From contig CM047427.1 of the NCBI GenBank assembly GCA_026168455.1, forward strand, positions 58,047,249 to 58,111,248: DNA of 64,000 bases, read 5' to 3'. This stretch comes from Theocolax elegans (taxonomy: Eukaryota; Arthropoda; Insecta; Hymenoptera; Cerocephalidae). A model generated the notes under the pieces. It searched no databases. It had not been told where the DNA came from and saw only the letters and a list, made by a program, of their open reading frames with translations. Both the position numbers and the translations under genes were made by a program. Position 1 is the stretch's first letter; each line of letters begins with the position of its first letter. Shown piece by piece: positions 10,030 through 21,444 of this stretch.

Positions 10030-12815
10030 TTTTGGTAGTACTTGTAAAGGTGTTAGTATTTTTCATGTTAATATTAATAGGCTGAAGCCTCATTTTGCCG
10101 CGATCGAATCGTTGGTTTGCCCACAGTCTCATGACGTCATTGCTCTTACGGAAACCTTTCTCTCTCCACTCGATCCTTCGGACGTATTTCAGTTGCAACA
10201 TTATAATTTTATTAGGCTTGATCGCGTGGGTAGGGGGGAGGGGGGGTAGGCGTGTACATTCGTGACGTTTTTAGGGTTAGGATAGTCGGGCTATCTGATC
10301 CGGTGTTTGATAACACGCCCGAATTTTTAATACTTGACGTTTCGTGTAATCTTTTTAAATTTTTAGTTTGTGTTGTCTATCGTCGTCCGGGTGCGGCGCT
10401 GCCCTTGACGCTATTTGACCTGCTCTCTGATCTGTTACCGGTGTATGAACACTTTGTGATGACGGGCGATTTCAATATAAATGTAAATAGACCTGGTGCG
10501 GCTACCGAATACCTGCAAATGCGAATGTGTGAGCTGAACCTCAGGCTTATCCCGTCCGATCCTACCCATCACGCGCACTGTGCGGGCTATATGTCTCACA
10601 CCTGGATCGACCTGTTCATCCTGCGTGACACGACTCTGCATTTCTTTTATCACAAATCTGACACTCCATTTTTGGCCGACTCGGGCCACGATGCTATAAC
10701 ATTGTTTATCGATCTAGCTAAGCCCGCTACAGCGGAGCAGCGGGTGTCGTCGCGCAGGCTGGGCAGTGTCGATCCGGCTTTGCTCGCCATAACATTTGGT
10801 CGGCTTTATCGGGGGTTTTTCTCGCCTCTTCCGTCTCGTTCCCCCGCGCGATTGTACGGCTGTTCGCCATGGTCTGACTGTACTGATGTCGACGTTGGGG
10901 CGTACGTCCTACGCGCGTCGATCATCGAGGCTTTTGATCGGGTCTCCTGTAACGCTGACGACCATTCGACCGAAACGAAAGACTTGGATCCCGCCAGAGG
11001 TGATTAGCTTGATTAGGGAGAGGAAGTGTGCGTACCGAACCGCTCGACGTACCAATAATCTTTGCGATTTCCAACACTATAGGCAATCTTAATGCTTACT
11101 ATGCTTCCATCTCGCAGCAGTCTGGTCCTCTTTCTCAGCACATCCTTACCGATGTTATTTCATTCGCGCCGGTTAGCACCACGTTGCAGTTTAACTTTGG
11201 GCACGTGACTGGGGAGCTTGTTGGGAGGGAGTTGGGGCGTGCAACCTCTAGGGCCGTGGGTGTAGACGGTATTTCTGTACGGATGCTTGGGTTACTTGGT
11301 CCCTGTATTTTGGAGCCTCTCGCCTGCGTCTTCGATGCCTCGCTTCAGTCTGGTTGCTTCCCTACTGAATGGAAAGTTGCATTGTTTTGTCCACTCGCTA
11401 AATCGACCACCTGTACTTCTGTATCCGACACCAGACCCATAGCGCGCTTAAGCGAGGTGTCGAAGTTGCTGGAGAGAGTTGTACACGATTAACTATCGTC
11501 TTATCTTGAGAGCAATGAACTGCTGTCCTCGCGTCAGGCGGGGTTTCGGGGGAGTCATAGCACCCAAACCGCGTTGCTCGGAGTTTTGGAGGACGTTCCT
11601 CGGGGCATTGACCGGCGCATGGTCACTATTTTGGTTCTGTTCGATTTTTCTAAGGCTTTTGACACGGTTCCCCACGGCACGCTCCTGCGTAAGCTCCGGG
11701 CAATTGGTTGCACCGACCTGGTTGTTGAGTAGTTTTTCTCTCATTTAAGCGGTCGCACTCAGGCCGTTGAGGGTGACGGGGGTGCTCGCTCGTCTTGGGC
11801 TTCTGTCCATGCGGGTGTCTCTCAGGGCAGTGTCTTGGGTCCACTATTATTCTTGATTTTTATTAATGACCTGCCCGGGGTTCTCAAATCCTCTAAATTC
11901 ATGATTTTCGCGGACGATACCCAACTGTATTATTCTTTTCCACCGGGGGAGCTCGATCGTGCTGTGAGAGAGGTCTCGGACGACGCGAGTGCGGTCGCTG
12001 ACTGGGCAAGTAGGAACGGCCTCTCGTTAAATGTCACCAAGTCCAAAGTTATGCTACTGGGCAGCCAGCAATATGTTTCCCGGCTCGTGCGTGCTAGTCC
12101 GGAATTGATCGAAGTGAATGGTGTACCGCTGCCTTACGAATCATCTGTCAAGTCTTTGGGTCTGTGGATCTCGCCGACTCTGGACTAGTCCAAACACGTG
12201 TTGTCCAATTCGCAACGAGTTCACGGTGTTCTGTATGCATTGCGATACCATAAGCGCGCTCTCTCTCGTGACTTGCGTAAGGCACTAGTCGAGAGCCTGG
12301 TGTGGCCACACTTGGACTATGCGTGTGCAGTCTATAACGACGTGGATCGTACCCGAGACATCAAGCTGCAGCGTCTGCAAAATGCGTGTGTGCGCTTCGT
12401 GTGGGGCTCCATACCTCGACGAGCACACGTTACTCCATATCGGTTGGCTGTCTGTCGGGCTCAGGTGGTTATACTTCATTGGTTCCCTCGCTTTCAAAAT
12501 CATCTCATCGTCCGTATCCTCCTACCTTCGTATTCATTTCTTACTCACTAGCTCTCGTCCTGTCATGCGCTCTTCTTCTCGTTTCCCGTTTCGACCTCTC
12601 ACGTACCCTCCGCTACGTACTGAAGCGCTAAATGCGTAGTTTACAGTCACTGCATCGAAACTACTGAATAACTTTGACGATCTCATATTCGACATGATCG
12701 ATTATCGCTCATTTCAAAATCGCCTCCGTGTATACCTAGCTGGGCTCGACAGGCAGACTTGGGCTGATCGCGTAGTCGCGGAGGGCCTTATCGTTGCCCC
12801 TGCTCCGTCGTTGTA
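10030..12815 (+). pseudogene. CR1-type ORF2: endonuclease and reverse transcriptase, several breaks
   Basis: Endonuclease motifs run from FHVNINRLKPHFAAIE (about 10060) through ALTETFLSP and MTGDFNINV to the end of that domain near 10740. A poly-G tract at 10231-10246 shifts the frame. RT follows: VGVDGISVRMLG, RQAGFRGSHSTQTA, FDFSKAFDTVPH, GVSQGSVLGPLLF, and the active site MIFADDTQLYY at about 11905. In-frame stops occur near 11490, 11728 and 12186; the last two are TAG where a Trp codon is expected, and the truncated relative has TGG at the matching site of the last. The reading ends at 12815. Confidence 0.8.
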
Positions 12816-13496
12816 GGCTGTGCCCGTGTTTGCGCCTGCTCTCTGCCGTCTACGTCACTTTTTATGCCTTCACGCTTTATCGCTTCTTTACTACTATGTT
12901 TTTTTTGCGTATATTCTTTGTTTTACCACTAATTGAATTGCGTCTATTTGTAACATACATTTTATTGTACTGTAGTGTGTGCTACTTTGGGGGTTACCCC
13001 CGTAGCCCAATAATAAACATCAAATCAAATCAAATCTCTCTCCCGCTATACCAGAATACGTACGCGCAATTTTCTGAAAACAAGTGACGAACTTCTCGCG
13101 GCTCGTGTGCCGTTGCACGATTACCAAGTTTGCTCGGTACAGAAAACACGAAAAATTACGATTAAACAATAATAAAATACGATTAAATCGATTTAAATAT
13201 CTCTCGTTTGACTGAACAAAGTAGCAATGGGTATTTTTATATTGATAAATTACAAACATTATTTATATTTATTATTTACTGATAAATATTTTAAAAACTT
13301 AAAAACGAACACAAAAAATAATAATTAAATCCGTTTTAAAATGCCAAAAATATTAATATTGTTTATTTGATAAAAATAATAATTATACGTGGATATTGTT
13401 TATGCAAAACCACACATTCATAGACTTTAAATAAACTCGTAAAATAACAAACAAAAATCAAACACGTTTAAAAAAGCGAAAAATTGTCAGCTGGAG

Positions 13497-13549
13497 GCCT
13501 AGGCGGCCGGCTCGCGCGTCGTGTCGTCGAGTTAGCCGGCCGCGTAGGC
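13497..13549. other. GC-rich hairpin, copy 1
   Basis: Arms GCCTAGGCGGCCGGCT and AGCCGGCCGCGTAGGC pair at 15 of 16 positions around a loop of about 21 nt (CGCGCGTCGTGTCGTCGAGTT). Confidence 0.85.
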
Positions 13550-14108
13550 TATTTTCGGCGGTGTGTAAGGCTAGAAATCGTTTTTCCCGGGGATTAATTC
13601 GTTTTAAATATCTCTCGTTTGACTGAACAAAATAGCAATGAGTTTTTTTATATTGATAAATTAAAAATATTATTTATATTCATTATTTACTAATAAATAT
13701 TTTGAAAAATATAAAAACGTAAACTAAAAATAATAATTAAATCAGTTTTTAATTGCGACAAATTACAAATAATATTAATATTGTTTATTTAATAAAAATA
13801 ATAATTATACATGGATATTGTTTATGTAAACCACAGATTCATTAGAATCTAAATAACTCCTAAAATAACACACATAAATCAAACACGTTTAAATTATTTT
13901 TTTAAAAACTTTAAAAACGAACACAAAAAATAATAATTAAATCCGTTTTAAAATGCCAAAAATATTAATATTATTTATTTAATAAAAATAATAATTATAC
14001 GTGGATATTGTTTATGTAAAACCACACATTCATAGAATCTAAATAACTCCTAAAATAACACACAAAAATCAAACACGTTTAAAAAAAGCGAAAAATTGTC
14101 AGCTGGAG

Positions 14109-14161
14109 GCCTAGGCGGCCGGTTCGCGCGTCGAGTCGTCGAGTTAGCCGGCCGCGTAGGC
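14109..14161. other. GC-rich hairpin, copy 2
   Basis: Same arms as copy 1 with one arm substitution (GGTT for GGCT) and one loop substitution. Confidence 0.85.
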
Positions 14162-14520
14162 TATATTCGGCGGTGTGTAAGGGTAGAATTTGTTTTTCCC
14201 GGGGATTAAATCGATTTAAATATCTCACGTTTGACTAAACAAAGTAGCAATGAATTTTTCTGTGTTGATAAATTACATACATTATTCATATTTATTATTT
14301 ACTAATAAATATTTTAAAAACTTTAAAAACGAACACAAAAAATAATAATTAAATCCGTTTTAAAATGCCAAAAATATTAATATTGTTTATTTGATAAAAA
14401 TAATAAATATACGTGGATATTGTTTATGCAAAACCACACATTCATAGACTTTAAATAAACTCGTAAAATAACAAACAAAAATCAAACACGTTTAAAAAAG
14501 CGAAAAATTGTCAGCTGGAG

Positions 14521-14573
14521 GCCTAGGCGGCCGGCTCGCGCGTCGTGTCGTCGAGTTAGCCGGCCGCGTAGGC
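14521..14573. other. GC-rich hairpin, copy 3
   Basis: Identical to copy 1 in arms and loop. Confidence 0.85.
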
Positions 14574-14600
14574 TATTTTCGGCGGTGTGTGAGGTTGAGT

Positions 14601-15082
14601 ATTACATAATTTAAAAAATTTCACGTGTTATTTAAGTTATTTAATAATAATAGTTTTTATTTAATTCTGATAGTTATTTAGTAGATTGCTATGCAATAAT
14701 GAAAGCTATAAAAATTAGTAAATATTAATAAGGTATCAGGGCCTTTTATCAAGACGTGAATGTCGATAGAACGAGCCGGGTCAGTCTCTCATTAGACTAG
14801 AGTCCGTGCGCGCATGCACAGTTGTGCTTCCCGCGTCGATACTAGTGAGGTTTACGTTGGTCGTGACCGTTTCAGTTGGATAACAAAACCGCTTATAAAT
14901 ATTGTTGTGTTTTTTCGTGAGCATTGTGGTATATAGTGATAATTTCGAAATACTGGATGTTATTTTCCTGACCACATCAATGTTGCGGAGTTCATGCAAT
15001 GGCTTTTGCATAAAAAAATACCCAGCTATCCAGTATTTGGTGGCGTCCGACTTTAAGGTTATGTTTGATACCATATAGATCG
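14601..15082. other. No recognisable gene
   Basis: Mixed-composition non-coding stretch. A 97-codon open frame on the minus strand (14781-15074) has no recognisable motif and no splice context, so I do not call it a gene. Confidence 0.5.
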
Positions 15083-15352
15083 TCGTCTTTGAAAATAATA
15101 TCCAACGCCAAACAAATATACATAATTTTAATCTCTACCCAAGGAACTGCAAACTAATCATGTGTGTTGGATGTCGGGCTATCTTGTAGGTGAGAAATTA
15201 ACTGATTGACCGTAATTATGAGAGTTGTGTTTATAGGTTAGGTTACTGTTTTTCTCTTCGATTATTGCATTGATTATCTTCTATTTGTATGAATGATTAG
15301 TTCATTTACAAAACATTTTTTAGGTACTTCCAGGTTAATGTCAAAGTGAAGT
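15083..15352. repeat. Diverged direct repeat, copy 1
   Basis: About 265 bp that recurs at 15747-16011, beginning TTTGAAAATAATATCCAACG and ending CTTCCAGGTTAATGTCAAAG. The copies differ by many substitutions and small indels. Non-coding; family not recognised. Confidence 0.75.
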
Positions 15353-15746
15353 GATGGTAATTCATTTGGTCTTTCTTAATACAAGTAACCTCCGGTTACT
15401 AATAGACAACTACGACACGCATGAGATTTTCTAATTAACAGTAGACCTATGATGTCATTGTATCTTCGAGCTAATGCTGAATACAATTGCCAATTGGACT
15501 TCAAACAGCTGTCTATAATAGCAATGGAATTTCTATCTAACTGCTTGTTTCAGTAGCCATAGGATCTCTACCTGTTGGTTGGTTACTGTCCTTATTTACG
15601 TGTACTAATCATCTACCAATCCCAAGTACTTCAATTAATGCACTGGCTTTTGTCTATATTAGTAATTAAGCAGTCCATATGCGAGAAATTTCAGGTACTC
15701 CTTGCATACACATAATGAAGGTTATGTCTAATTGCATACATATTAC

Positions 15747-16011
15747 TGTCTTTGGAAATAATACCCAACGCCAAACCATTATGCAGATCTTATTTTTTAC
15801 CTAAAGAAGAAAATCAAATTATGTGTGAAGGATATAGGACTATCTTGTGAGTAAAAAATTGACCGTTGACCGTAATTATAAGAGTTGCGTTTGTAGATTA
15901 AGTTACTGTTCTTACTCTTCAATTAATGCATCGGTTTTCTTTTATATGTGTAAATGATTAGTTCATGTAAAAAAACTTTTAAGGTACTTCCAGGTTAATG
16001 TCAAAGTGTAA
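15747..16011. repeat. Diverged direct repeat, copy 2
   Basis: Second copy, same orientation, 664 bp downstream of the first. The intervening sequence (15353-15746) shows no gene. Confidence 0.75.
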
Positions 16012-16279
16012 TCCCTAAAATTTGTACATCCCTGTCAGTGGTCGGATTAGGATTGAAGTTTAGTACACCATTCATAGAATCTTCCATTAAGTGCCGACTG
16101 CGATGACAATGGATCCTTTATTTATCTGGTGTCTACTAGCCAACTAGTCCTGCATCTAACTACTGTTGCGATGCCCATGTCACCACCACCTAGCGTTGAG
16201 CTACGATGCCAATATAAATTTTTATTAAGTAGATTTGGGTAAAGGTAATTTACATAATGATTGCATTGAACAGCATATC

Positions 16280-16980
16280 AGATGCAGAAAACGAATGTAT
16301 GAAAAGCGTAGTAATACTGTAAAAACGTTTTACTAAAAGAAGTTAGTGAAAAAAATTCTTCGCAAAAATTTGAACTTGAAAAAATTTCCTGCATCGTCAG
16401 TGTTTTAAAAAGCAACCAACGATTGTATGAAAAATGTAAAGCAGTAGTTGTCAAATTGATTATTGTAAAAATATTTAGCAATAGTTGTTTAATTGATTAT
16501 TGTAATAATTTTGGTTTCAAAATTCCTGCATTGTCTGCGTATCAAAATGCAGAAAACGATTGCATGGAAAATGTGTAGTAGTAGTTGCCAAAACGATTGT
16601 TGTAAAACTTTCTGGTAACAATTTGTGCATCGTCTGCCTAAAAAAAGACAGAAAACGATCGCATAGAATTGTGTATAGCAGTAGTTGTCAAAATGATTGT
16701 TGTGAAATTTTTTAGTAACAATTCGTGCATTGTCTGCCAAAAAAAAATGCAGAAAACGATCGCATAGAATTGTGTATAGCAATAGTTGTCAAATTGATTA
16801 TTGTAATAAATTTGGTTTCAAAATTACTTCATCGTCTGCGTATCAAAATGCAGAAAACGATCGCATAGAATTATGTACAACAATAGTTGTTAAATTGATT
16901 ATTGTAATAATTTTGGTTTCAAATTTCCTGCATCGTCTGCGTATCAAAATGCAGAAAACGATTGCACGGAAAATGTAGTA
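16280..16980. repeat. ~100-bp minisatellite, about 7 copies
   Basis: Units are marked by CAGAAAACGAT at 16550, 16649, 16750, 16851 and 16952 (periods 99, 101, 101, 101). Two earlier copies near 16285 and 16413 are more diverged with longer spacing. Other unit parts are TAGTTGTCAAATTGATTATTG and TTCCTGCATCGTCTGCGTAT. Runs of open frame on either strand are a by-product of the period. Confidence 0.85.
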
Positions 16981-17040
16981 ATAAATGTCAAATTATGTTT
17001 GTAAAAAGTAAGTTGTAAAATTCCTGCATCATCTGCATAT

Positions 17041-17724
17041 TTTGTGTTGAATAATGCAATTTACAAAGGTTATTTGCGAATGAATATGATAAATGGAATG
17101 TACTATTGGCGCTATCTACCGTGAGGTTATAGATTAATATAATTTTTCAATGGATGATGGCGCTACTAGTACATCACAGCTTACTATATTACCGACGCTT
17201 CGTCGATAGTTTTTTACTATGGCACCCCCTTAATGAAAATATCCCAGAATTTCTGAAAAAACCCGTATCCAATACAAACATCTTGAAATACCTTCAAATT
17301 CCCGGATTTCCCGGAAAAACAAGTAATTTATGCATATATCCCGAAATACCTTCGAAATTCTCAGAATTCCAAAATAACCAGTAATGAATGCAAATATCCC
17401 AGTAAACAAACTCCACAAACGAAGGTGCACAGGGAAGCAGCCGAGCAGAGCATATCAGGAGTCGACTTGATATACAAGATGCTTGAATAAAATCAAGCAT
17501 TAACCACAGGGAAGAGCCAGCCAAGTGAAACAGGATCCTGAGGTGTTAAATAGTGGTGAGCTATCAAATCCTTAGTCCAGCTAAACAGCAGACTCAGCTG
17601 AAGCCAAGGAAGAACCGAGCCAGGAAGCCAACAGGTCCAGCAGCAAGTCACATCACCTGTAAGCACCAGCTAATGTAATAATGGTTTTTTACAAGGGAGC
17701 AGACAGGAGCATACACTTACTTAA
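17041..17724. other. Unassigned; degenerate short repeats near 17235-17405
   Basis: Around 17235-17405 phrases such as AATATCCC(A/G)GAA recur three times with Ile/Pro-rich pseudo-reading frames, suggesting a decayed repeat. From 17405 to 17720 I see nothing recognisable. TTAA at 17721-17724 is the likely piggyBac target site. Confidence 0.45.
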
Positions 17725-17914
17725 CCTTTAAAGGGTCGGGTTTTGAAGTTTTGAAACTTCCTTTGAATGTGCCTAAATTCATGTTTTGTATCACCCATCA
17801 ACTATGTACAATGTTCCTGTCTGGACCGAGCCGATATATCGGCTCTCCGACCCTGGAGGGTCATGAAACATTTTTAGTTCGGTAAAATAGGAATAAAATC
17901 ATTATCTCAGGTTT

Positions 17915-18240
17915 TGAGATGTGCTGCATCCAAATCTGGAATTTAGTCGGTCATAACTGCTTATGATCACGGACATTCAAGGTCAAATTCAGAAAATAAT
18001 ATTGGTATTCAAAATAAAATGATATCTAAATGTTTTGTGAGGTGCTGACTCCAAATCTGGAGTCTGATCCGTCATAACTGGTCATAATCACGGTCATTCG
18101 AGGTCAAACAAGGTCACTTCAAGGTCAAATGTAGAAAGTATCATATATATTCGAACAAAAATTATATCTGAGAGTATCTCAAGGTGCTACATCTGAATCT
18201 GACACCTGTTTGATTGTGAGTAGACATAATTATACTCATT
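17915..18240. repeat. piggyBac subterminal repeats with AGGTCA motifs
   Basis: About 2.5 imperfect repeats of some 125 bp, starting GATGTGCTGCATCCAAATCT, GAGGTGCTGACTCCAAATCT and AGGTGCTACATCTGAATCT. Inside them the hexamer AGGTCA occurs four times, three of them as AAGGTCA. Subterminal repeats of this kind often serve as transposase-binding sites; that role here is inference. Confidence 0.6.
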
Positions 18241-18532
18241 CTTCTGGGTATATGGCCATCTCAGGGTTTATATGTATTGATTCATGCTTTTTTTTTAGAA
18301 ATGTGGAGTTTTCAGTCCTTCTACTCTCTTTCTGCTTTACCCAGAGCTAACGACATGGACGTAGAGAGTAATGCAGTTCGTTTTTTCATACATTTTTCCA
18401 TTAATTATATATTTTGTCAGGAGTCTATTTTGTATTTTTCTCACATTACTCTTCTAAGATCTATATGAATCTATCGATAACATCTGACTTCATGACTTTC
18501 TTTTATTTTTTATAATTTTTGTTTTAACTTGA

Positions 18533-19039
18533 TCAAGGTAAGACTTCTTTGGTGTGATAAGTTTCAAAATATGGATCTATACATAGAACAACTTGACAAG
18601 TTTTACATTTATAAGTGCTTCGATGTCTGGTTTTATTCATAAGACATAAACAGCAATTGATTTCTCTCTTTTTCCCTTAATTAATTTTCTTAGGAAAGTG
18701 TTTCCCAGTAAGTCGAGAGTCATTCGATTGACATGAATGACGCAAATCATCAGAATTTATCCTCAGTAAGCCTCTCATCACTTCTAAACGAAAATCAGGA
18801 TAAGAAATCTTTTTGTTAGTAGTACTTTTCATGTTATGTAATGCATGAGAATCAGTGTTGCCAGATACAGGTATTTTTTCTTTGTTGCACTCACAGAGTA
18901 TGACCTGATTTACATTAGATAATAGAGGACAGAAAAACCCTAAATGGTAACCCTGATGAGAATTTACCAGAATAAAATCAAGTAAGTGAAAAAAAAGTTT
19001 TCGATACCATTTAGTAGATTTTCTAATCGATTCTGCCAA
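18533..19039 (-). pseudogene. piggyBac transposase C-terminal part with cysteine-rich domain
   Basis: Reads KWYRKLFFHLLDFILVNSH, then FRLEVMRGLL, then RLTGKHFPKKI, which are the family's late conserved blocks. An in-frame TAA follows directly, but the frame continues with INCCLCLMNK and YKCKTCQVVLCIDPYFETYH, the C-terminal Cys-rich zinc-binding domain that contacts the transposon ends, stopping with TGA at 18533-18535. Between NSH and FRLEV lies about 50 residues (GYHLGFFCPLL to TTNKKIS) longer than I expect for this spacer. The catalytic DDD region is absent, so this is dead. Confidence 0.8.
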
Positions 19040-19532
19040 TGTTCACGATATCAAAAAATATAGTTTAATATACGTGCGAAAGATGTTTTTCGACTCGTGC
19101 AAATATCACCCTCGCTTCGCTCGGAGAAAAATTGTGTACATTGCATAAGAGTATATTTATCTTACAAATTTAATGTGCCTAAGATAAATATAAAAACAAA
19201 CTCTTGGTTCAAGAGCACGCCAATTTTATTGGTACCAACGCCTTTATAGATTATATGTGCTGTAATAGTCAAGCTAAATATACCTGGCATATAAGAATGC
19301 AGAAACTGATTCAACTCGAAAAACAGTTTCAATCTATAACTTTTTTCAGTGCATACTCCCTGCTATTTGACAATATTACAAATTAAAATATAAAATATTG
19401 TTAAATACAGTTAGTGTTAATAGCCTTTGTCATGAAAAGTCCGACAAAATGTAATGCATCACATTCGCCACAACGTTCCTCATTGGTTCTATCTCCAATA
19501 CCAATTTCTCCAGTAGAAAATGCAAAAGAAAA

Positions 19533-19790
19533 GAGCCGCGGTGGCTCATGGGTAGAGCTCCCGACTCTCACACCGAGGGTCGTGGGTTCGATCCCAGACG
19601 TGTACCTCTGAAAAATTTTTTCATGTGCATTTTTCGAACACCGCGACTCACTGGCTCGGCGTGTCACTATAATGTGACGCCAGTTCAGGTGCGCGTGCGT
19701 TTCGTGCACTTGTCAGTGCATGAGAGGCACGGGCATCTGAACTATAGGGAACGTTAGGGACGCGAAGATGTAAAGAGGATCGCGGTGGTT
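19533..19790 (+). mobile_element. tRNA-derived SINE (tRNA-Glu-like head)
   Basis: The head has an RNA polymerase III A box TGGCTCATGGG (19542-19552) and B box GGTTCGATCC (19585-19594). The D-arm GAGC/GCTC pairing is visible, and the anticodon loop around ACTCTCACA would read CTC. The acceptor stem does not close, so it is not a functional tRNA gene. The 3' boundary is unclear; an unrelated body follows to about 19790. Confidence 0.65.
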
Positions 19791-19799
19791 CCATCGGAA

Positions 19800-21349
19800 G
19801 GACAGGAAACTGTAATTATTAGACTAATTGCAGTGACCGATGATATCTTCCGATGGACACAAGCACCACTGTTTCAACTACATGTGCTTTGTTTACAGAT
19901 ACACCGTTCACCTCCGTCGCTGATTAACCCTGGCAGCATAAATAGAGCGACGTTAAATAACAAAAAAAAATGCAGAAGAAGAAGGTATTGTATTATCTTT
20001 ATTCTTGATAATAGTGAATATTATACCCCCACAAACATAACCCAAAAAAAGAATGGACACCAATGTATGCAACGTACGCCATTTTACAGCATAAAAGTAT
20101 ACTTAAAATATTCAATTAAAAATCTGAAAAAATTCATATTAGTAGCTTTAAGTAAAAGCGAGGGCATGACATTTTCATTTTATAAGAAAAAATAATTTTT
20201 ATACACGGAGAACAATTTTTATGTAAATATTACTATATTAGACAGTAATTGAAGGACATATTTGATTTTTAATAATATTTATAGTAGTATGTTATACATA
20301 TTAATTTATTGGAAATAATAATTTGAAAATCTAATTATAAATTTTACAATATCACAATGTAATAATCGTAATATGTATAATATATACTATATTTACTTAA
20401 AAAATGTACGATTTTGGAGTATATTTTTGAATATATTGATAGGAATAAATACGATCACAATAGAAAACAAACTATAAAAATACGAAATTTTACTATTAAA
20501 TTTAGTAAAATTTATAAAATCTTCTCTTTTGCGCTTACGCGCAATCGATTGCAACAAATTGCGTTGGGACTTTTATGAAAAAGTGGTTTCGTCTGGAAAC
20601 AAATTCAGATTGACGCTATACATTCCCACGTGTACCGGCATCTTTAGATTTAATCAAAGATCAAAGATTTAATTTGCATCACTAAAATTCTCTACTTAAA
20701 TGGAGAAACTGTTAAGCGAAATACAATCGTAGCAAAATTTAACGAAGATGACTGGAATTTTTATTCTGTCTATCGCATTATAGTAATAAATACAGGGTTC
20801 TTGCTAATATGTAAATGGTTTCAAGACTGTTTCTTGAACAGGCATTTTCAGGCATATAAAATTTATTATAAAAATAATTTTTGTTGGACTATTTTATATT
20901 CTGCAGACCTTGAAAATTGTTATATTGCTAATATAAATGTTTAAGCGATGGTAATGCTTATATTTAAAAAAAATGGATATAGTTTATGAAAAGCAATTAT
21001 TAAATTAAAATAATAAACGTTTGTTACAATAATTTAATTAAATAATAATGTAATACTTGTAATGATAATGTACTAAGTAAAATAATAATAAAAATATATT
21101 TAAATATTATTATTTTTATTATTTGCTATTAAAAACCAATTTTAATTTAATCATGAACTGACTAAATGATACATCATAAGCTGCCGCTAGATGTCTTTTG
21201 GCAAAAGTATTAAATTTGCAAGTGCTTAATTATTACCTCGGTTAGTATATTAAGCCGAATTAATTCCTTATTTCTTAACTAATGTACATAGCGATTGCGA
21301 AATACATGCGTTATTCATTGTAAAGTTCATCGCGTGGTGTTGTAGCGAA
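19800..21349. other. AT-rich, no recognisable feature
   Basis: Non-coding sequence with no inverted or tandem repeat that I could recognise. The open frame at 19785-20195 is low complexity after its first third and has no family motif. Confidence 0.45.
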
Positions 21350-21444
21350 GTAACAATTTATTATTATTTAATTCTAGCGAGTTGGGCCTTTACAGGCCTC
21401 TGAACGCATGGGTGATCCCTTGGCATTCCTCAAGTACGGTGGGT

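Larger units (their letters stand above)
8279..13037 (+). mobile_element. Near full-length CR1-type non-LTR retrotransposon
   Basis: Starts directly after the microsatellite tail of the truncated relative, so the two are head to tail. It has a GC-rich 5' UTR (8279-8674), an open ORF1, an ORF2 with endonuclease and RT that is broken several times, a 3' UTR, and a tail of CAAAT repeats at about 13018-13035. There is no RNase H. ORF1 with an N-terminal zinc finger and a short repeat tail point to the CR1/L2 group; that placement is inference. Confidence 0.75.
13195..14600. repeat. Three-unit tandem repeat carrying GC-rich hairpins
   Basis: Direct repeat units begin with AAATATCTC(T/A)CGTTTGACT at 13195, 13605 and 14217, giving periods of 410 and 612 bp. 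The longer second unit contains an internal partial duplication of about 200 bp (the segment starting AAAAACGAACACAAAAAATA). Each unit is AT-rich for most of its length and ends in a strongly GC-rich block with a conserved hairpin followed by CGGCGGTGTGT. No coding frame is present. I do not recognise the family. Confidence 0.85.
17725..19039 (-). mobile_element. piggyBac-type DNA transposon remnant
   Basis: The 3' part of a piggyBac transposase plus the downstream terminal region. The element end appears to be at TTAA (17721-17724) followed by CCTTTAAAGGGTCGGG; TTAA is the obligatory piggyBac target. The terminal region includes a perfect 18-bp palindrome, GAGCCGATATATCGGCTC (17828-17845), and subterminal direct repeats. 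The other end and most of the transposase are missing. Confidence 0.7.

Noticed and set aside
14781..15074. 97-codon minus-strand frame
   Set aside because: No motif, no splice context, sits in repeat-derived sequence.
16489..16978. Frames in the 100-bp minisatellite
   Set aside because: Created by the repeat period; peptide repeats mirror the DNA unit on both strands.
18277..18468. 63-codon plus-strand frame
   Set aside because: Lies in the terminal region of the minus-strand piggyBac remnant with no recognisable domain.
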